This document shows positions 1 through 9,143 of a stretch of 64,000 nt of DNA, piece after piece. The notes under the pieces were generated by a model. The model did not search any database. It had not been told where the DNA came from and saw only the letters and a list, made by a program, of their open reading frames with translations. Source of the DNA: an uncultured Acidobacteriaceae bacterium (GTDB taxonomy: Bacteria > Acidobacteriota > Terriglobia > Terriglobales > Acidobacteriaceae); NCBI GenBank assembly GCA_903904755.1, contig CAIVDV010000013.1, positions 124,001 to 188,000 on the forward strand, read 5' to 3'. The translations under genes and the position numbers were made by a program. Position 1 is the stretch's first letter. Every line of letters starts with the position of its first letter.

Positions 1-472
1 CCCGCAACTCCCCGTGATGCTCCAGCAGCCAGTGACGTATCGCCGCCAACTGCTCCTTCTCCGGCATATACGCCCCCGCCGCCAGAATCACCTCCGTCGG
101 CGAAATATGAAAGTAGAACCCAGCCCCCGAGGTCTTCTCCAGCGCCCCATGCGCCCACCACGCCGCCACATGCTCCTTGTATGGCCGCTTGTCGTTCGAG
201 AAGCGCGTATCCCGGTAAATCCTGAAAAACGACTTCTCCGCCGGCCGCACATGCTCCGGCGCAAACTCCAGCATCGCGTTCGTCACATGCCGGATAATCC
301 CCAGCATCGGCTGCTTCACCTCCGCCTCATACGCCGCCTTGTTCGCCAGGAACCACTCCCGCGCCTCCACCGGATCCCTCCGGTTGGCACGAACCAGCGC
401 ACGCAGATACGTCATCGCAGCCGGCCGCAAATGCAGCTGGCCCTCGGGGGAAGTTTTCACACTTTTCGCCAT
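1..472 (-). CDS. DUF2461 (TIGR02453) family protein, 3' part cut off by window edge
   Basis: The minus strand is open from an ATG at 472 to the window edge, giving 157 codons without a stop. The N-terminal part reads MAKSVKTSPEGQLHLRPAAM, followed by WFLANKAAYEAEVKQP, SFFRIYRDTRFSNDKRPYK and GFYFHISPTEVILAAG. These match the start of the DUF2461 family (about 220 residues in full), in which the FRIYRDTRFS and HISP stretches are the conserved core. The family's function is not established. The missing C-terminal third lies to the left of base 1. The gene is read away from ruvA, separated by a short repeat-bearing spacer. Confidence 0.85.
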   Translation of the reverse strand, partial: MAKSVKTSPEGQLHLRPAAMTYLRALVRANRRDPVEAREWFLANKAAYEAEVKQPMLGIIRHVTNAMLEFAPEHVRPAEKSFFRIYRDTRFSNDKRPYKEHVAAWWAHGALEKTSGAGFYFHISPTEVILAAGAYMPEKEQLAAIRHWLLEHHGELR

Positions 473-514
473 ACGAACTGAAGTCTAGCAGCGCCCAGCT
501 GTCCCGCGCCGCAG

Positions 515-600
515 GCGCAGCGTAGGTTAGCCCAGTGCGTCAGCGCTGGGTAAGCGCAACCACCCCTGCCCCGGAGTCCCGGAGGGACAGCGCCCGGCAA
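515..600. repeat. short palindromic intergenic repeat
   Basis: The spacer between the DUF2461 gene and ruvA contains the hairpin CCCAGTGCGTCAGCGCTGGG (531-550; 5-bp arms, GC-rich loop) and, slightly further on, TCCCGGAGGGA. It has no plausible reading frame. Related text (TAAGCGCAACCCAGCC) appears after the AIM24 gene near 51872. It looks like one of the REP-like intergenic elements seen between acidobacterial genes; copy number outside this window is unknown. Confidence 0.4.
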
Positions 601-672
601 TCCCACCCAACCCTTGCTTCAGATACAACGGGCGAGAATCCGGCCACCCGCTTCCCGCTGCTTTCTCTCCCC

Positions 673-1266
673 CTACCGAATCACCTTCAGCGCCGCCCGG
701 AACAAATCATCAAAGTTCTCCGCCACCGCCGGCTCCTTCGTCACCGCATGTTCCACAGCCTTCTCCGCCGCCAGCCGCTGATACCCCAAATTCGTCAGCG
801 CGCTCAGCACATCCTCCACCGCCGCGCCCAGCACCTGCGCCACCGCCACCGGAGCCGCCGCAAAGTCATCCAGCTTGTCCTTCAGCTCCAGCACCAGCCG
901 CTCCGCCAGCTTCTTCCCCACTCCCGGAATCCGCACCAGTTGCGCATGGTCCTGCGACCGTATCGCCGCCACCGCCCGCTCTGCGGACAGCCCGCTCAGC
1001 AGCTTGATCGCCAGCTTCGGCCCCACCCCGCTCACCGTAATCAGCCGCTCAAACAGACGCTTCTCGTCCCGGTCCAGGAAGCCGAACAGCGCAATCTGGT
1101 CCTCGGAAACCTGCGTATGCACAAACAGCGCCGCCTCCTGGCCCACCGCGCCCAGCGCCGTAAATGTCGGCACAGAAATGGTCACGTCATACCCCACCCC
1201 GCCGCACTCCAATATGACCTGGCCGGGCTGTTTGTCGATGAGCTTGCCGCGCAGATGTGCAATCAC
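673..1266 (-). CDS. ruvA: Holliday junction branch migration protein RuvA
   Basis: RuvA binds Holliday junctions as a tetramer and loads the RuvB motor for branch migration. The 197-residue product begins VIAHLRGKLIDKQPGQVIL and carries the GYDV/VPTF OB-fold strand, the FLDRDEKRLFERLITVSGVG and GIGPKLA-like helix-hairpin-helix region (VSGVGPKLAIKLLSGL, then IPGVGKKLAERLVLELKDKL) and a C-terminal domain III after an alanine-rich linker (VLSALTNLGYQRLAAEKAV). The GTG start at 1266 is chosen because it aligns with the universal M-I-x-x-L-x-G start and has AGAGGA eight bases upstream. The frame stays open far upstream, but that text is antisense to the neighbouring gene. No ruvC or ruvB is adjacent. 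Confidence 0.95.
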   Translation of the reverse strand: MIAHLRGKLIDKQPGQVILECGGVGYDVTISVPTFTALGAVGQEAALFVHTQVSEDQIALFGFLDRDEKRLFERLITVSGVGPKLAIKLLSGLSAERAVAAIRSQDHAQLVRIPGVGKKLAERLVLELKDKLDDFAAAPVAVAQVLGAAVEDVLSALTNLGYQRLAAEKAVEHAVTKEPAVAENFDDLFRAALKVIR

Positions 1267-1470
1267 TGTTTCGGTCCTCTGGCTTCGAAGTCTATGGGAG
1301 CGATAATACCGCGCCGGATGACCTTTGGGCCCAGCGCGCGTCCACCACTCCGTAAGGCACTCCACCGGATTCCGCTCCAACTCCCCGCAATTCCCTTGCG
1401 GAAACGCCCCGGCACCCGGCAGAAACTCACCGGCAACGCCGCGAAATCGGCCAAAGGCAGGCTCCGGGGT

Positions 1471-1499
1471 GTGCCAGGCGCGGTTGGGCCGGATACAAT
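1471..1499 (+). promoter_or_regulatory. candidate sigma70 promoter for the Ig-like secreted protein
   Basis: GTGCCA (1471-1476) and TACAAT (1494-1499) are 17 bp apart, close to the -35/-10 consensus. A start of transcription near 1506 would exclude the ATG at 1498 as translation start and supports the GTG at 1558. Confidence 0.35.
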
Positions 1500-1557
1500 G
1501 AAGGTTCAGGCTGCGTTCAGTGCGGCCACAGATTCCGAAGGCAGAGGTTGGCAGCGG

Positions 1558-2502
1558 GTGAGCAAGAAGATTTGGGTGCGTCGCACGGCGCAGACAGCAA
1601 TGGCGTTGGCGCTGGTAGCGGGTTTCTCCGCAATGGCGAATGCACAGGCACGGACGCACACCACTCTCACCGCCGAGACCCGCGATGTTGCCGGCAAGAC
1701 GATTGTCGGCTTCACCGGCCAGGTCACCAGCGATGACGGCTCCACGGCCACCGGCGCAGTACGACTCGTCGAAAGCGGCCACGATCTCGCCGGAACAGCG
1801 CTCGCCAACGGCGGCGAAGCTCTCTTCCTCCTCGACGGCCTCAAGCAGGGCGAACACACCATTCAGGCCGTCTATGATGGCGACGCAGACCACACCGCCT
1901 CCGTCTCTCAGGCTGTCACCCTTCATCCCATGGCCGCAGGCAGCCCCGACTTCAGCCTCGCCATCACCCCCGCATCGCTTTCCATGAAGGCTGGCAACAG
2001 CGGAAACTCCACCCTGACCCTCCTGCCCGTCAACGCCTTTACCGGTTTCATCACTCTCTCCTGCTCCGGCCTCCCGGTGGGTGCTAGCTGCACCTTTACT
2101 CCGGCCAACCTGCAGATGACGGCCACCACCTCGCCCACCGCTGGCGTCACCGCCCAGCTCAGCATGGTCACCACCGCCCCCGCCGGCCAAAACGGCAAGC
2201 TCGAACTGCCCTCCAAAGGCAGCCCCATGGCCCTCGCCATCCTGCTGCCCGGCGTCATCGGCCTCGGCCTCCTCGGTCGCAAGCGCAATCTTCTCGGCCG
2301 CATCTCGCTTCTGGTTCTCGTTGCCGGCCTCGGCATCATGGCAACCACCGCCTGCAATCCCCGCTACTACTACCTGAACCACCCGCCCACCTACAATGGC
2401 GGCACCCCCAAGGGCAGCTACACCATCACCGTAACGGCCCAGTCCAGCAACGGCGTTACCGCCACCACTCACTCCACTCCGCTGGCCCTCACCGTTCAGT
2501 AA
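1558..2502 (+). CDS. secreted Ig-like domain protein with C-terminal membrane segments
   Basis: The product (314 aa from GTG 1558) starts with a clear signal peptide, VSKKIWVRRTAQTAMALALV followed by an ANAQA cleavage region. Residues about 35-120 form a bacterial Ig-like (Big_3_5-type) domain, with GFTGQVTSDDGSTATGAV and HTIQAVYDGDADHTAS typical of that fold. A second beta-rich domain follows (FSLAITPASLSMKAGNSG, FTGFITLSCSGLPVGASCTF). Then come two hydrophobic segments around a GRKR patch and a last strand ending TPLALTVQ. This layout is common in acidobacterial exported proteins of unknown role. An alternative ATG lies at 1498, but a -10-like TACAAT overlaps it. AGAGG sits 10 bases before the GTG. 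The gene ends at a strong terminator. Confidence 0.75.
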   Translation: MSKKIWVRRTAQTAMALALVAGFSAMANAQARTHTTLTAETRDVAGKTIVGFTGQVTSDDGSTATGAVRLVESGHDLAGTALANGGEALFLLDGLKQGEHTIQAVYDGDADHTASVSQAVTLHPMAAGSPDFSLAITPASLSMKAGNSGNSTLTLLPVNAFTGFITLSCSGLPVGASCTFTPANLQMTATTSPTAGVTAQLSMVTTAPAGQNGKLELPSKGSPMALAILLPGVIGLGLLGRKRNLLGRISLLVLVAGLGIMATTACNPRYYYLNHPPTYNGGTPKGSYTITVTAQSSNGVTATTHSTPLALTVQ

Positions 2503-2520
2503 CCTCCACATTCATCCCAA

Positions 2521-2556
2521 CGCAGAAAAGCCCCGCAACCGCGGGGCTTTTCTGCG
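2521..2556. terminator. bidirectional rho-independent terminator
   Basis: A perfect 16-bp inverted repeat (CGCAGAAAAGCCCCGC, loop AACC, then its complement) ends in a TTTT run on either strand. It lies between two convergent genes and can stop both. Confidence 0.9.
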
Positions 2557-2577
2557 TTTGCTGCCAGCACCGGGGGC

Positions 2578-4527
2578 CTACTCCTCCTCCCCCTTCTTCT
2601 CCTCCGGTATCGCCTCATCCTTCCCCCGCGCCTTCCCAATCTCATCCAGATACGCCGCCGAGCCCTCAATCCGCTCCAGCACCGGGTACCGCGGCCCATC
2701 GTGGTACTCCACATCCACTGCCCGCACAAAGCTCTCCGTCTGCACAATCAGATGAATCGGCTCCGTCGTCCCCCTGGCATTCCGCACCGACTGCCGCAGC
2801 AAATCGCCGGAAAACGCCCGCCCGTTCACGGCCAGAATCTTGCTCCCCGGCGCCAGCTTCGCCTGGTCCGCCGCACTGCCCCAAAGCACATCCCGCACCG
2901 TGCCGTCCTTGCTCGCCATCACCCCCAGCGAAAACCAGAACTCCTCGCTGCCCATGTACTCATCCGTCGAAGGGTCACTCAGCACCGTCTTCTCGTAGCT
3001 CGTCCTCGTCGGCTTGTACACCAGCCGGTATCCGCCCCGCTCGATTCCCTCCGTATCCACCCGCGGATTCACACGGTCCACCCGGTCGTGCAGGAACTTC
3101 GCCCAATCATACGGCGCAACCTGGTTCAGATCCTTCACAATCTCGTCCAGCGTATACGGCACAATCGTCGGCCCCGTATTCCCGCCCAGCCCCAGAAACA
3201 CCTTCTCAAAGTCGTCAATCGACTTCTTGTCCTCGGTCAGGCTCCGAATCTCGGTATCCACATCCAGCCACAGCAGGTACCCCTCCATGTAGTAGTCCTG
3301 CCCGCGCCGCCAGTTCCCCCACGCGCCCGACTGCCGCAGCACGCTTGCCGCCACCGCCGTATCGCCCGTCGATCGCCACCGCCGTCCCGCCGTCCCGTCC
3401 AGCAGCGCCGCCTGAAACGCGATGTCATCCCGCAACTGCTCCGGCGTCCGCAGCCCGCTCCTGGTCGCCAGCACGTTTCCCAGATACTGCGTCATCCCCT
3501 CATACACCCACAGCAGCGCGCCCTGCTGCGGTGTCGCAAAATCCGCTTGATACAACCCTGCCGGCCGCCGATACTTCCCGTTCCAACTGTGCGTAAACTC
3601 ATGCCCCAGCAGGTCCGCATTCGGCACCTGGTGCTCCGGGTCGGCAAATCCCTTCTCGCCCACCCCGTTGTCGCTCGACTGCCCATGCTCCAGCCCCTCG
3701 CCCCCCGCCACGTCTGACAGCGTCAGCAGAAAGTGGTACACCCCGTAGTGGTGGCTCGCATACATCGCATCCGCCTCCCGCACCAGGTTCCCCACCTCTG
3801 CCAGAAACGCCGGCCGCAGCGTCGCATCCTCCCGCTCATCTGCCACCACGTCCAGGTAGTGCTTCGGGCTTATCTCCGGCGCCAGCGCGTACTCGCGGAA
3901 GTTCGCTCCAGCAATCACTGGCGAATCCTCCAGTTGCTCCACATTCGTCACCGCAAACTTCGTTACCGCCCCCGCCGCAGGCACCGGCCAGCCCGGCGCA
4001 TCCATCGCATCCAGCGCCGTGCCTACGCCCCAACCCGCCGGCACCTTCACCGCCGGCTCAATCGCAATCTCCTTCACCGCCACCCCGGCCGGATACAGCA
4101 GCAGCCGCTCCCACTCCAGCACCGCCATCTTCTGCGTCACCCGGCTGGTCACAATCGCATCCAGATGCACATGCAGGCTCGTCACCCCGGCCGGCACCGT
4201 CACATGGAAGGCGTACAAATCCAAATCATCCCGCCGCCACTCCAGCGTCTTCCCGCCCGCCGTAAACACCAGCCCGGTAATGTTGTCCACAGGCCCGGCA
4301 GGCATATGCGTCCCCGGAATCCACTTGGGAGACACCAGCGTCACCGGCCCCGCCACCACCGGAATCTCAATCTCCGCGTGGTACAGCTTTCGCCCCGCTT
4401 CCGTCAGGTCGGCCGTAATCTGAATCGGCGCCTTCGCCGCAGCGGCGGCCACAGGTGCGCCAAAAGCCGGAAGGCACGCAGCCGCCAACAGGCAGCCGCC
4501 AAGGGAAACCATGGATAAGGTACGCAA
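2578..4527 (-). CDS. M61 family peptidase (glycyl aminopeptidase-like) with PDZ domain
   Basis: This is an exported zinc metallopeptidase of 649 residues. The N-terminal half holds the M61 beta-domain (PKWIPGTHMPAGPVDNITGL). The catalytic HEFTHSWNGKYRRP gives the HExxH zinc site, and the glutamate of VYEGMTQYLG is the expected third ligand. The C-terminal 150 residues contain a PDZ domain (SLGVMASKDGTVRDVLWGSA, then ILAVNGRAFSG) and end in a charged Glu/Lys tail. The TTG at 4527 is preferred: GGAGGA lies seven bases upstream and the resulting N-terminus (RTLSMVSLGGCLLAAACLPA) is a signal peptide. Family members cleave N-terminal glycine or alanine from peptides; the substrate here is unknown. 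It is divergent from the glutamine synthetase gene. Confidence 0.9.
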   Translation of the reverse strand: MRTLSMVSLGGCLLAAACLPAFGAPVAAAAAKAPIQITADLTEAGRKLYHAEIEIPVVAGPVTLVSPKWIPGTHMPAGPVDNITGLVFTAGGKTLEWRRDDLDLYAFHVTVPAGVTSLHVHLDAIVTSRVTQKMAVLEWERLLLYPAGVAVKEIAIEPAVKVPAGWGVGTALDAMDAPGWPVPAAGAVTKFAVTNVEQLEDSPVIAGANFREYALAPEISPKHYLDVVADEREDATLRPAFLAEVGNLVREADAMYASHHYGVYHFLLTLSDVAGGEGLEHGQSSDNGVGEKGFADPEHQVPNADLLGHEFTHSWNGKYRRPAGLYQADFATPQQGALLWVYEGMTQYLGNVLATRSGLRTPEQLRDDIAFQAALLDGTAGRRWRSTGDTAVAASVLRQSGAWGNWRRGQDYYMEGYLLWLDVDTEIRSLTEDKKSIDDFEKVFLGLGGNTGPTIVPYTLDEIVKDLNQVAPYDWAKFLHDRVDRVNPRVDTEGIERGGYRLVYKPTRTSYEKTVLSDPSTDEYMGSEEFWFSLGVMASKDGTVRDVLWGSAADQAKLAPGSKILAVNGRAFSGDLLRQSVRNARGTTEPIHLIVQTESFVRAVDVEYHDGPRYPVLERIEGSAAYLDEIGKARGKDEAIPEEKKGEEE

Positions 4528-4751
4528 GCAGGAATCCTCCAAAGCAGCAGAATACATCCCGGCATCTTCCACCCGCCCAAAAACCTGCCCCCCGCATCCA
4601 CCCCGCCAAAATCGCTCTCCCCCGCCCCGCCCTGCCCACTCCCCGGCGCCTCCGCACGGCAGCCCCTGAAAAATCCAGCGATTTCTTCTCCAGCCAGGGG
4701 GTCCAGCGCGTTACGCTAAAAGGAGTTCCCACCCGTTCGGCTCCCCGAGAG

Positions 4752-4768
4752 CTGGCATTGTTGTTGTT
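4752..4768 (+). promoter_or_regulatory. candidate sigma54 promoter of the glutamine synthetase gene
   Basis: CTGGCAT-N5-TTGTT matches the -24/-12 consensus (TGGCAC-N5-TTGC) with two mismatches. It would start transcription near 4780, giving a leader of about 22 bases that contains the SD AAGGAG. Glutamine synthetase genes are classic sigma54 targets, so the placement is meaningful, but the match is imperfect. Confidence 0.4.
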
Positions 4769-4801
4769 TATTTTGAAGTACTTGAAGTGAAGGAGATTCC
4801 G

Positions 4802-6232
4802 ATGGCTGACAACTACCGTGACTTTCTGGCCCTGAGCTATGCAGAGCTGGAAGAGCTGAACCTGGCGGCAAAAGCTGAGCGCCTGAGCCGCAAGCCCATT
4901 GACGAGATTCGCGAAAAGCGGTTGAAGTACCTCACCGACGAAAAGCGCATCAAAGCCGTGACCGTCCTCTTCAGCGACCTCGAAGGCCGCCTGCACCTGC
5001 TGGACTACGACAAGAAGTTCCTCCTCTCCAGCTACGACAACCTCACCTTTGACGGCAGCTCCATCCGCGGCTTTACCGCCCAAAAGGAATCCGACCTCCG
5101 CCTCGGCATCGACTGGAGCGCCTTCTACTGGGTTCCCGCCGACGTCTTCGGCACCGGCAAGGTCCTCGTCTTCGGCACCGTCATTGACAAGAACGGCTCC
5201 CCCTACTCCGGCGACCTCCGCGGCGTCCTCAAGGAATACAGCGACAAACTCTACGCCGAAAAGGGATTCACCCTCAACGCGGCCAACGAAATTGAAGGCT
5301 TCCTCTTCAATGGCGTCGACGCCGAGCGCAAGTTCACTGAGACCAACAAGTTCGAGTACGTCAACACCGGCGGCTACTACCACTCCCTCCCGCTCGATCC
5401 CCTCCGCAAGTTCATCGACACCGCCGCTGAAGTGCAGCGCGCCATGGGCTTCCAAAACGAGAAGGATCACCCGGAAGTCGCCCCCAGCCAGTTTGAAATC
5501 AACTACGGCTACGGCGAAGTCGTTGCCGCTGCTGACCAGATTCAGCTCTACAAGTTGCTCAGCCGCCAAATCGCCAACAACATGGGCTTCACCGCCAGCT
5601 TCCTGCCCAAGCCCGTCGTCGGCGTCAACGGCAGCGGCATGCACACCAACATGTCCATCACCAAGGACAAGACCAACCTCTTCTGGGATGCCAACGGCCA
5701 GGAAAAACTCTCCTCCTTCGGCTGGGAGTTCATTGACCGCATCCTCACCAACGCCCTCGACGTCTGCCTGATCCTCAACTCCAGCGTCAACTCCTACCGT
5801 CGTCTGGACCCCCACTTTGAAGCGCCCAACCAGATCAAGGCCTCCGCAACCGATCGCGGCTCCATGGTCCGCGTGCCCATCGGCAACTCCAAGTCCATGC
5901 GCGTGGAAGTCCGCTCCGTCGGCCCCGATGCAAACCCCTATCTGGTCCTCTACTCGCTCTTCAAGACCGGCATCGACGGCACCACCGCCACCATCGACAA
6001 CCTCCGCCAGGCTCAGCGCTACCTGCCCGACAACATCTACTCCGCCATCGAAGACTTCGAGGCCAGCGAGTGGGTCTCCACCATCCTTGGCGCCGACGTC
6101 AAGGGCCGCTTTGCCGACCTCAAGCGCGCCGCCGCCAACCGCAGCCCCCGCGAACTCGGGACCTTCGTCAAGAGCTCCGAGGTCCAGTACCACCACGAAG
6201 TCTACAACCAGGCACTCTGGACCCAGTTCTAG
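4802..6232 (+). CDS. glutamine synthetase family protein (GSI-like)
   Basis: The 476-residue product has both glutamine synthetase domains. The N-terminal beta-grasp part includes FSDLEGRLHLLDYDKKF and FDGSSIRGF; the catalytic part includes NEIEGFLF (metal-binding Glu), FEINYG, the ATP-site VNGSGMHTNMS and the SYRRLDPHFEAPNQ loop. Length fits GSI (about 470 aa). It catalyses ATP-dependent glutamine formation from glutamate and ammonia, or the same chemistry on a related amine. No adenylylation-site tyrosine motif of the NLY type is obvious near the C-terminus (it ends YNQALWTQF). The ATG at 4802 has AAGGAG six bases upstream. The next genes downstream form an ATP-grasp amidoligase cassette but are separated by a terminator, so shared function is only a possibility. 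Confidence 0.88.
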   Translation: MADNYRDFLALSYAELEELNLAAKAERLSRKPIDEIREKRLKYLTDEKRIKAVTVLFSDLEGRLHLLDYDKKFLLSSYDNLTFDGSSIRGFTAQKESDLRLGIDWSAFYWVPADVFGTGKVLVFGTVIDKNGSPYSGDLRGVLKEYSDKLYAEKGFTLNAANEIEGFLFNGVDAERKFTETNKFEYVNTGGYYHSLPLDPLRKFIDTAAEVQRAMGFQNEKDHPEVAPSQFEINYGYGEVVAAADQIQLYKLLSRQIANNMGFTASFLPKPVVGVNGSGMHTNMSITKDKTNLFWDANGQEKLSSFGWEFIDRILTNALDVCLILNSSVNSYRRLDPHFEAPNQIKASATDRGSMVRVPIGNSKSMRVEVRSVGPDANPYLVLYSLFKTGIDGTTATIDNLRQAQRYLPDNIYSAIEDFEASEWVSTILGADVKGRFADLKRAAANRSPRELGTFVKSSEVQYHHEVYNQALWTQF

Positions 6233-6257
6233 TCCTGCCCGGCAACGCAGACAACCT

Positions 6258-6302
6258 GCGACGGCCCATCCTCGAGAAATTCCCCTCGGGATGGGCCGTC
6301 GC
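6258..6302 (+). terminator. rho-independent-type terminator after glutamine synthetase
   Basis: GCGACGGCCCATCC pairs with GGATGGGCCGTCGC across a short loop (GAG/CTC extend the stem, with one bulge). Only a weak T-run (CTTT) follows. The remainder of the 294-base spacer up to 6527 shows no gene and no clear promoter. Confidence 0.7.
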
Positions 6303-6526
6303 CTTTCCAGCCAGGCCTCGCCAATGCAGGCGCAGTGAAGTGGTGGTAGCGATGAACTGGAATTTGACCAGGCAGCCAGGAATCCTTATGGCTCCTTCAT
6401 TTCAACGGTGTTACAAGCAGAAGAAAGGACAAGGAATGCAGGCTCCAGTAGTGCGTCTTCTCGTTCCTTTGGGTGGCCTTCCCCCTTCGGCGCCCAACTT
6501 TGCGGTAAAGGATCGTACAGAATCGC

Positions 6527-8035
6527 ATGAGTGTCAGTTTGTATCCCGACAGCAGCGAGAATACGGTTGTCACTCCAGGGGGCGGGCTTCCCATGGAGCT
6601 TGAGCAGCTTTTCCGCGACTACCCCCTCGACAGCGCCTTTGACGAGATGCGTACCCCCAATGGCGGCATCCGCCCGCATTACCAGGCCCTTCTGGAAACC
6701 CTCGCCAGCCTTCCCCACGAAGAACTTCTCCGCCGCAAGCAGTCCGCCGACCTCGCCTTTCTCACCCAGGGCATCACCTTCACCGTCTACGGCCGCGAAG
6801 AAGGCACCGAGCGCATCTTTCCCTACGACCTGCTCCCCCGCCTCATAGCCGCCAAGGAGTGGGAGCGCATTGAGCGCGGCCTCACCCAGCGCATCACCGC
6901 CCTCAACGCCTTCCTCAAAGATGTCTACGGCGAAGGCAAAATCCTCAAGGACAAGGTCGTCCCCCGCGCCATCGTCTACAGTTGCAAGCACTACCGCCGC
7001 CAGATGTGCGGCCTGGAAGTCCCTCGCAACGTCTACATGGCCGTCGTCGGCTCTGACCTCCTCCGCCTCAACACCGGCGAATACGTCGTCCTTGAAGACA
7101 ACCTCCGCGTCCCCTCCGGCGTCAGCTACATGCTCACCAACCGCCGCGTCATGAAGCGCACCTTCCCCCAGCTCTTCAACAGCTACGGCGTCCGTCCCAT
7201 CGAGCACTACCCCCAGCTCCTGCTCAACACCCTGCGATCTCTCGCCCCGGAAGGTCGCCCCGAGCCAAACATCGTCCTGCTCACCCCCGGCGTCTTCAAC
7301 TCCGCCTACTTCGAGCACACCTACCTCGCCCGCCAGATGGGCATCGACCTCGTGGAAGGCCGCGACCTCGTCACCCACGCCAACATCGTCTACATGCGCA
7401 CCACCGACGGCCTCAAGCGCGTCGATGTCATCTACCGCCGCGTCGACGACGACTTCAGTGACCCCCTCATCTTCCGTGCCGACTCCACCCTCGGCTGCGC
7501 TGGCCTCTTCAACGCCTACCGCGCCGGCAACGTCACCGTTACCAACGCCTTCGGCACCGGCCTCGCCGACGACAAGGCCATGTACGCCTACGTGCCCCGC
7601 ATCATCAAGTACTACTTGGACGAGGAACCGATCCTCAACAACGTCCAGACCTACCTGATGACCGAAGAGAATGAGCGCAACTACGCCCTGGAGAACCTCG
7701 ACAAGCTCGTCGTCAAGGCCGTCGGCGAAAGCGGCGGATACGGCATGCTCATCGGCCCGCAATCCACCAAAAAACAGCAGGAAGAGTTCCGCCGGGCAAT
7801 CCTGGACAACCCCCGCAACTACATCGCCCAGCCCACGCTCGACTTCTCCCGCGCCCCCTGCCTCTTCGGTGGCCATCTGGAACCACGCCATGTGGACTTG
7901 CGCCCATACATCCTCTTCGGCGACAAAGTAAGCATCGTGCCCGGCGGCCTTACCCGCGTAGCCATGGAAAAGGGATCGCTCGTAGTCAACTCCAGCCAGG
8001 GTGGCGGAAGCAAAGACACCTGGGTACTCGAGTAA
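6527..8035 (+). CDS. circularly permuted ATP-grasp protein (COG2308, DUF404/DUF407)
   Basis: The 502-residue product is a full-length circularly permuted ATP-grasp enzyme: [15 protein letters not shown] near the N-terminus, GITFTVYG, the [10 protein letters not shown] block, [51 protein letters not shown], and the nucleotide-binding [17 protein letters not shown]. It ends [15 protein letters not shown], as family members do. These proteins are predicted to form peptide or amide bonds with ATP. The gene is first in a tight cassette with an alpha-E gene and a transglutaminase gene. The ATG at 6527 has no good SD nearby; an internal ATG at 6593 ([10 protein letters not shown]) is an alternative start. 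Confidence 0.92.
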   Translation: MSVSLYPDSSENTVVTPGGGLPMELEQLFRDYPLDSAFDEMRTPNGGIRPHYQALLETLASLPHEELLRRKQSADLAFLTQGITFTVYGREEGTERIFPYDLLPRLIAAKEWERIERGLTQRITALNAFLKDVYGEGKILKDKVVPRAIVYSCKHYRRQMCGLEVPRNVYMAVVGSDLLRLNTGEYVVLEDNLRVPSGVSYMLTNRRVMKRTFPQLFNSYGVRPIEHYPQLLLNTLRSLAPEGRPEPNIVLLTPGVFNSAYFEHTYLARQMGIDLVEGRDLVTHANIVYMRTTDGLKRVDVIYRRVDDDFSDPLIFRADSTLGCAGLFNAYRAGNVTVTNAFGTGLADDKAMYAYVPRIIKYYLDEEPILNNVQTYLMTEENERNYALENLDKLVVKAVGESGGYGMLIGPQSTKKQQEEFRRAILDNPRNYIAQPTLDFSRAPCLFGGHLEPRHVDLRPYILFGDKVSIVPGGLTRVAMEKGSLVVNSSQGGGSKDTWVLE

Positions 8036-8057
8036 AGCAAGACCAGAGAGGGAAAAG

Positions 8058-9020
8058 ATGCTATCGCGCGTCGCGGACAGTTTGTACTGGATGAGCCGTT
8101 ATCTTGAGCGGGCAGAGAACACCGTCCGCCAGCTCGATGTGACGATGAGCCTTCTGCTGGACTCCACCGGAACCACCGCGGAAGTCCGATGGGACCGCCT
8201 CGTAAAGTCCCTCGGCATCCGGGAAGGCCTGGGCTGGAGCGGTGACCCGGAGGCCATGGCCCGGCGTCTCGTCTTTGATCCCAACGTTTCCAGCTCCGTA
8301 ACCACCTGCGTCAACGCCGCCCGCGAAAATGCCCGCCAGGTTCGCGAAGAAATCTCCACCGAGCAGTGGCAGCGCCTCAATCGCCTCTACCACCAGATGC
8401 ACTCACCCCAGGCCCTCGCCCAGTTCCGCAACAGCATCAACGATTTCCTGGCATCCATCGTCGACGGTATCCACCTCTTCAAGGGCGTCAGCGACACCAC
8501 CATGATTCACGGCGAAGGCTGGCAGTTCATCCGCCTCGGACGCCATCTCGAGCGCGCCTACGCCACCGCAACCCTCATTGAGATCTACCAGGAAAGCCTG
8601 CTCAGCCTCCCCGATCGCGAGCACTCCGGCTACCAGTACCTCGAACTCGTCGGCCTCCTCCGCAGTTGCACCAGCTTCGAGGCTTACTGCCAGGTCTACA
8701 CGGCAGACCTCTCCACCGACCGAATCCTGGAGTTCCTCCTCCTCAACCAGGACTTCCCGCACGCGCTCCGCTATGCCATTGACAGCATTCGCAGCGCTCT
8801 GGAAGCTATCCAGCGGAACGGCGGGCGCAGACCCCCCGAGGAACTCAACTCCACCGTCGGTCGTCTGCAGTCGATGCTCCGCTACACCACCATCACCGAG
8901 ATTCTGGAAGGCAACCCCGGGGCCTTCCTCCACACCATCCGAGAGCAGTGCAAGGCAATCCACGACCTGAGCTACCGGTACTACGTCCAGTACTCGATTC
9001 AGTCGGCGCTTGCCGTTTAA
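8058..9020 (+). CDS. alpha-E domain-containing protein (COG2307, DUF403)
   Basis: A 320-residue, almost wholly alpha-helical protein. Its start MLSRVADSLYWMSRYLERAE is the family hallmark, followed by the SLGIREGLGW region, VNAARENARQVREEIS, and FIRLGRHLERAYATATLIEI. The biochemical role is unknown; family members are almost always encoded beside the circularly permuted ATP-grasp protein, often as a fusion, and are thought to assist its peptide-forming reaction. It begins 22 bases after the ATP-grasp stop codon, with AGAGAGGG as SD, which indicates co-transcription. Confidence 0.92.
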   Translation: MLSRVADSLYWMSRYLERAENTVRQLDVTMSLLLDSTGTTAEVRWDRLVKSLGIREGLGWSGDPEAMARRLVFDPNVSSSVTTCVNAARENARQVREEISTEQWQRLNRLYHQMHSPQALAQFRNSINDFLASIVDGIHLFKGVSDTTMIHGEGWQFIRLGRHLERAYATATLIEIYQESLLSLPDREHSGYQYLELVGLLRSCTSFEAYCQVYTADLSTDRILEFLLLNQDFPHALRYAIDSIRSALEAIQRNGGRRPPEELNSTVGRLQSMLRYTTITEILEGNPGAFLHTIREQCKAIHDLSYRYYVQYSIQSALAV

Positions 9021-9143
9021 CACCACAGCTTCACAACCAGCAACGGGGATTTGAGAAGGGGCGGTACGGGCTCAATGGGCAGTACTCTTTTTGGAGATTC
9101 AGGGCCAGCGGAAATCATTCCCACGGCTCCAGCGAGGGCGGAG

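Noticed and set aside
1263..1454. 63-codon minus-strand frame upstream of ruvA as a ruvC remnant
   Set aside because: It contains no RuvC motif and no SD; it is probably chance open frame.
1267..2511. Long open minus-strand frame continuous with ruvA
   Set aside because: It is antisense to the signal-peptide protein gene and has a composition typical of reverse frames in high-GC genes; RuvA begins at the GTG 1266.
4367..6196. 609-codon frame antisense to the glutamine synthetase gene
   Set aside because: Val/Gly/Asp/Glu-rich reverse-frame composition, no SD, no known domain; the sense strand is unambiguous.
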